From: CAZFLD01 sp964519835
GTDB taxonomy: Bacteria; Spirochaetota; Spirochaetia; DSM-27196; CAZFLD01
Assembly: GCA_964519835.1 (NCBI GenBank)
Contig: CAZFLD010000034.1
Span: forward strand, 1-40,447
Reading direction: 5' to 3'
Length of the DNA: 40,447 nt
Made by a program: the position numbers and the translations under genes. The notes under the pieces were generated by a model that saw nothing but the letters and a program-made list of their open reading frames with translations, did no database searches and had not been told where the DNA came from. Shown piece after piece: positions 40,348 through 40,447 of the stretch; positions within the stretch are counted from its first letter, which is position 1, and the number at the start of each line of letters is the position of its first letter.

Positions 40348-40447
40348 AGCAACTCCTCAGGCTGAATGTATCAGTCAGTTATCGTCCGGAGCAAGGTGAT
40401 CCGGCCGTGGGGCTGTTCCGGGGCGCAGCGTTGTGCCGCAAACCGCG
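40348..40447. other. End of window, upstream of the PH-repeat gene
   Basis: The last 100 nt contain the ribosome binding site of the minus-strand PH-repeat gene and no recognisable gene. A weak minus-strand promoter candidate (TTGCTC and ATACAT, 17 nt apart) is not convincing. Confidence 0.3.

Overview
The window is GC-rich bacterial DNA, most likely from a free-living anaerobic spirochaete. The main clues are the two solute-binding proteins, whose signal peptides end in FATGTTEE and FAGGSPEEE, a style common in Spirochaetaceae, together with a 7TMR-DISM receptor remnant, a PAS/HD-GYP protein and a YesM/YesN-type two-component system beside a TRAP transporter. This assignment is an inference. 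Two runs of exactly 100 N (18267-18366 and 21669-21768) are scaffold gaps of unknown real length, so the window comes from a draft or metagenomic assembly.

Positions 1-626 hold the decayed 3' end of an integron-type tyrosine recombinase, then non-coding sequence. A good sigma70-type promoter at 627-655 starts the dominant feature: a tightly packed, translationally coupled operon of 14 genes (788-14714). It encodes Mrp-type antiporter subunits (E, F, G, an MbhD-like piece, an MbhE-MbhF fusion, MrpC, and one 1116-residue protein fusing two MrpD/NuoN-like pumps). It then encodes the NuoH, NuoB, NuoC and NuoD-like arm of a group 4 hydrogenase-related (Mbx/MBS-like) complex, a NuoI-type ferredoxin fused to a GltD/NfnB-type flavoprotein, a separate NfnA plus NfnB pair, and an ArsR-type regulator. 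The NuoD-like subunit keeps an N-terminal CxxC but lacks the C-terminal [NiFe] cysteines, so hydrogenase activity is unlikely. The likely role is ferredoxin and NAD(P)(H) redox chemistry coupled to Na+ or H+ transport.

Positions 14715-24800 are a patchwork: a PAS/HD-GYP c-di-GMP phosphodiesterase, a DinB-like protein, a MATE exporter, a secreted beta-rich protein, an SGNH hydrolase and a two-gene ABC exporter, mixed with gene remnants (chitobiase-repeat protein, 7TMR-DISM/LuxR receptor, sirtuin).

Positions 25373-29424 hold an orphan methanol:corrinoid methyltransferase (MtaB), an alpha/beta-hydrolase lipoprotein and a PocR-AraC regulator that may control mtaB. Next come a flavoprotein remnant, a polar amino-acid ABC transporter on the minus strand (29903-32343), a second DinB-like gene, a YesM/YesN-type sensor and regulator pair, the TRAP transporter dctPQM, and a protein with three PH-like repeats.

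Three intergenic regions (21841-21884, 26751-26898 and 33035-33148) carry different short GC-rich tandem arrays. At least six gene remnants lie outside the metabolic operons, which suggests ongoing gene decay.
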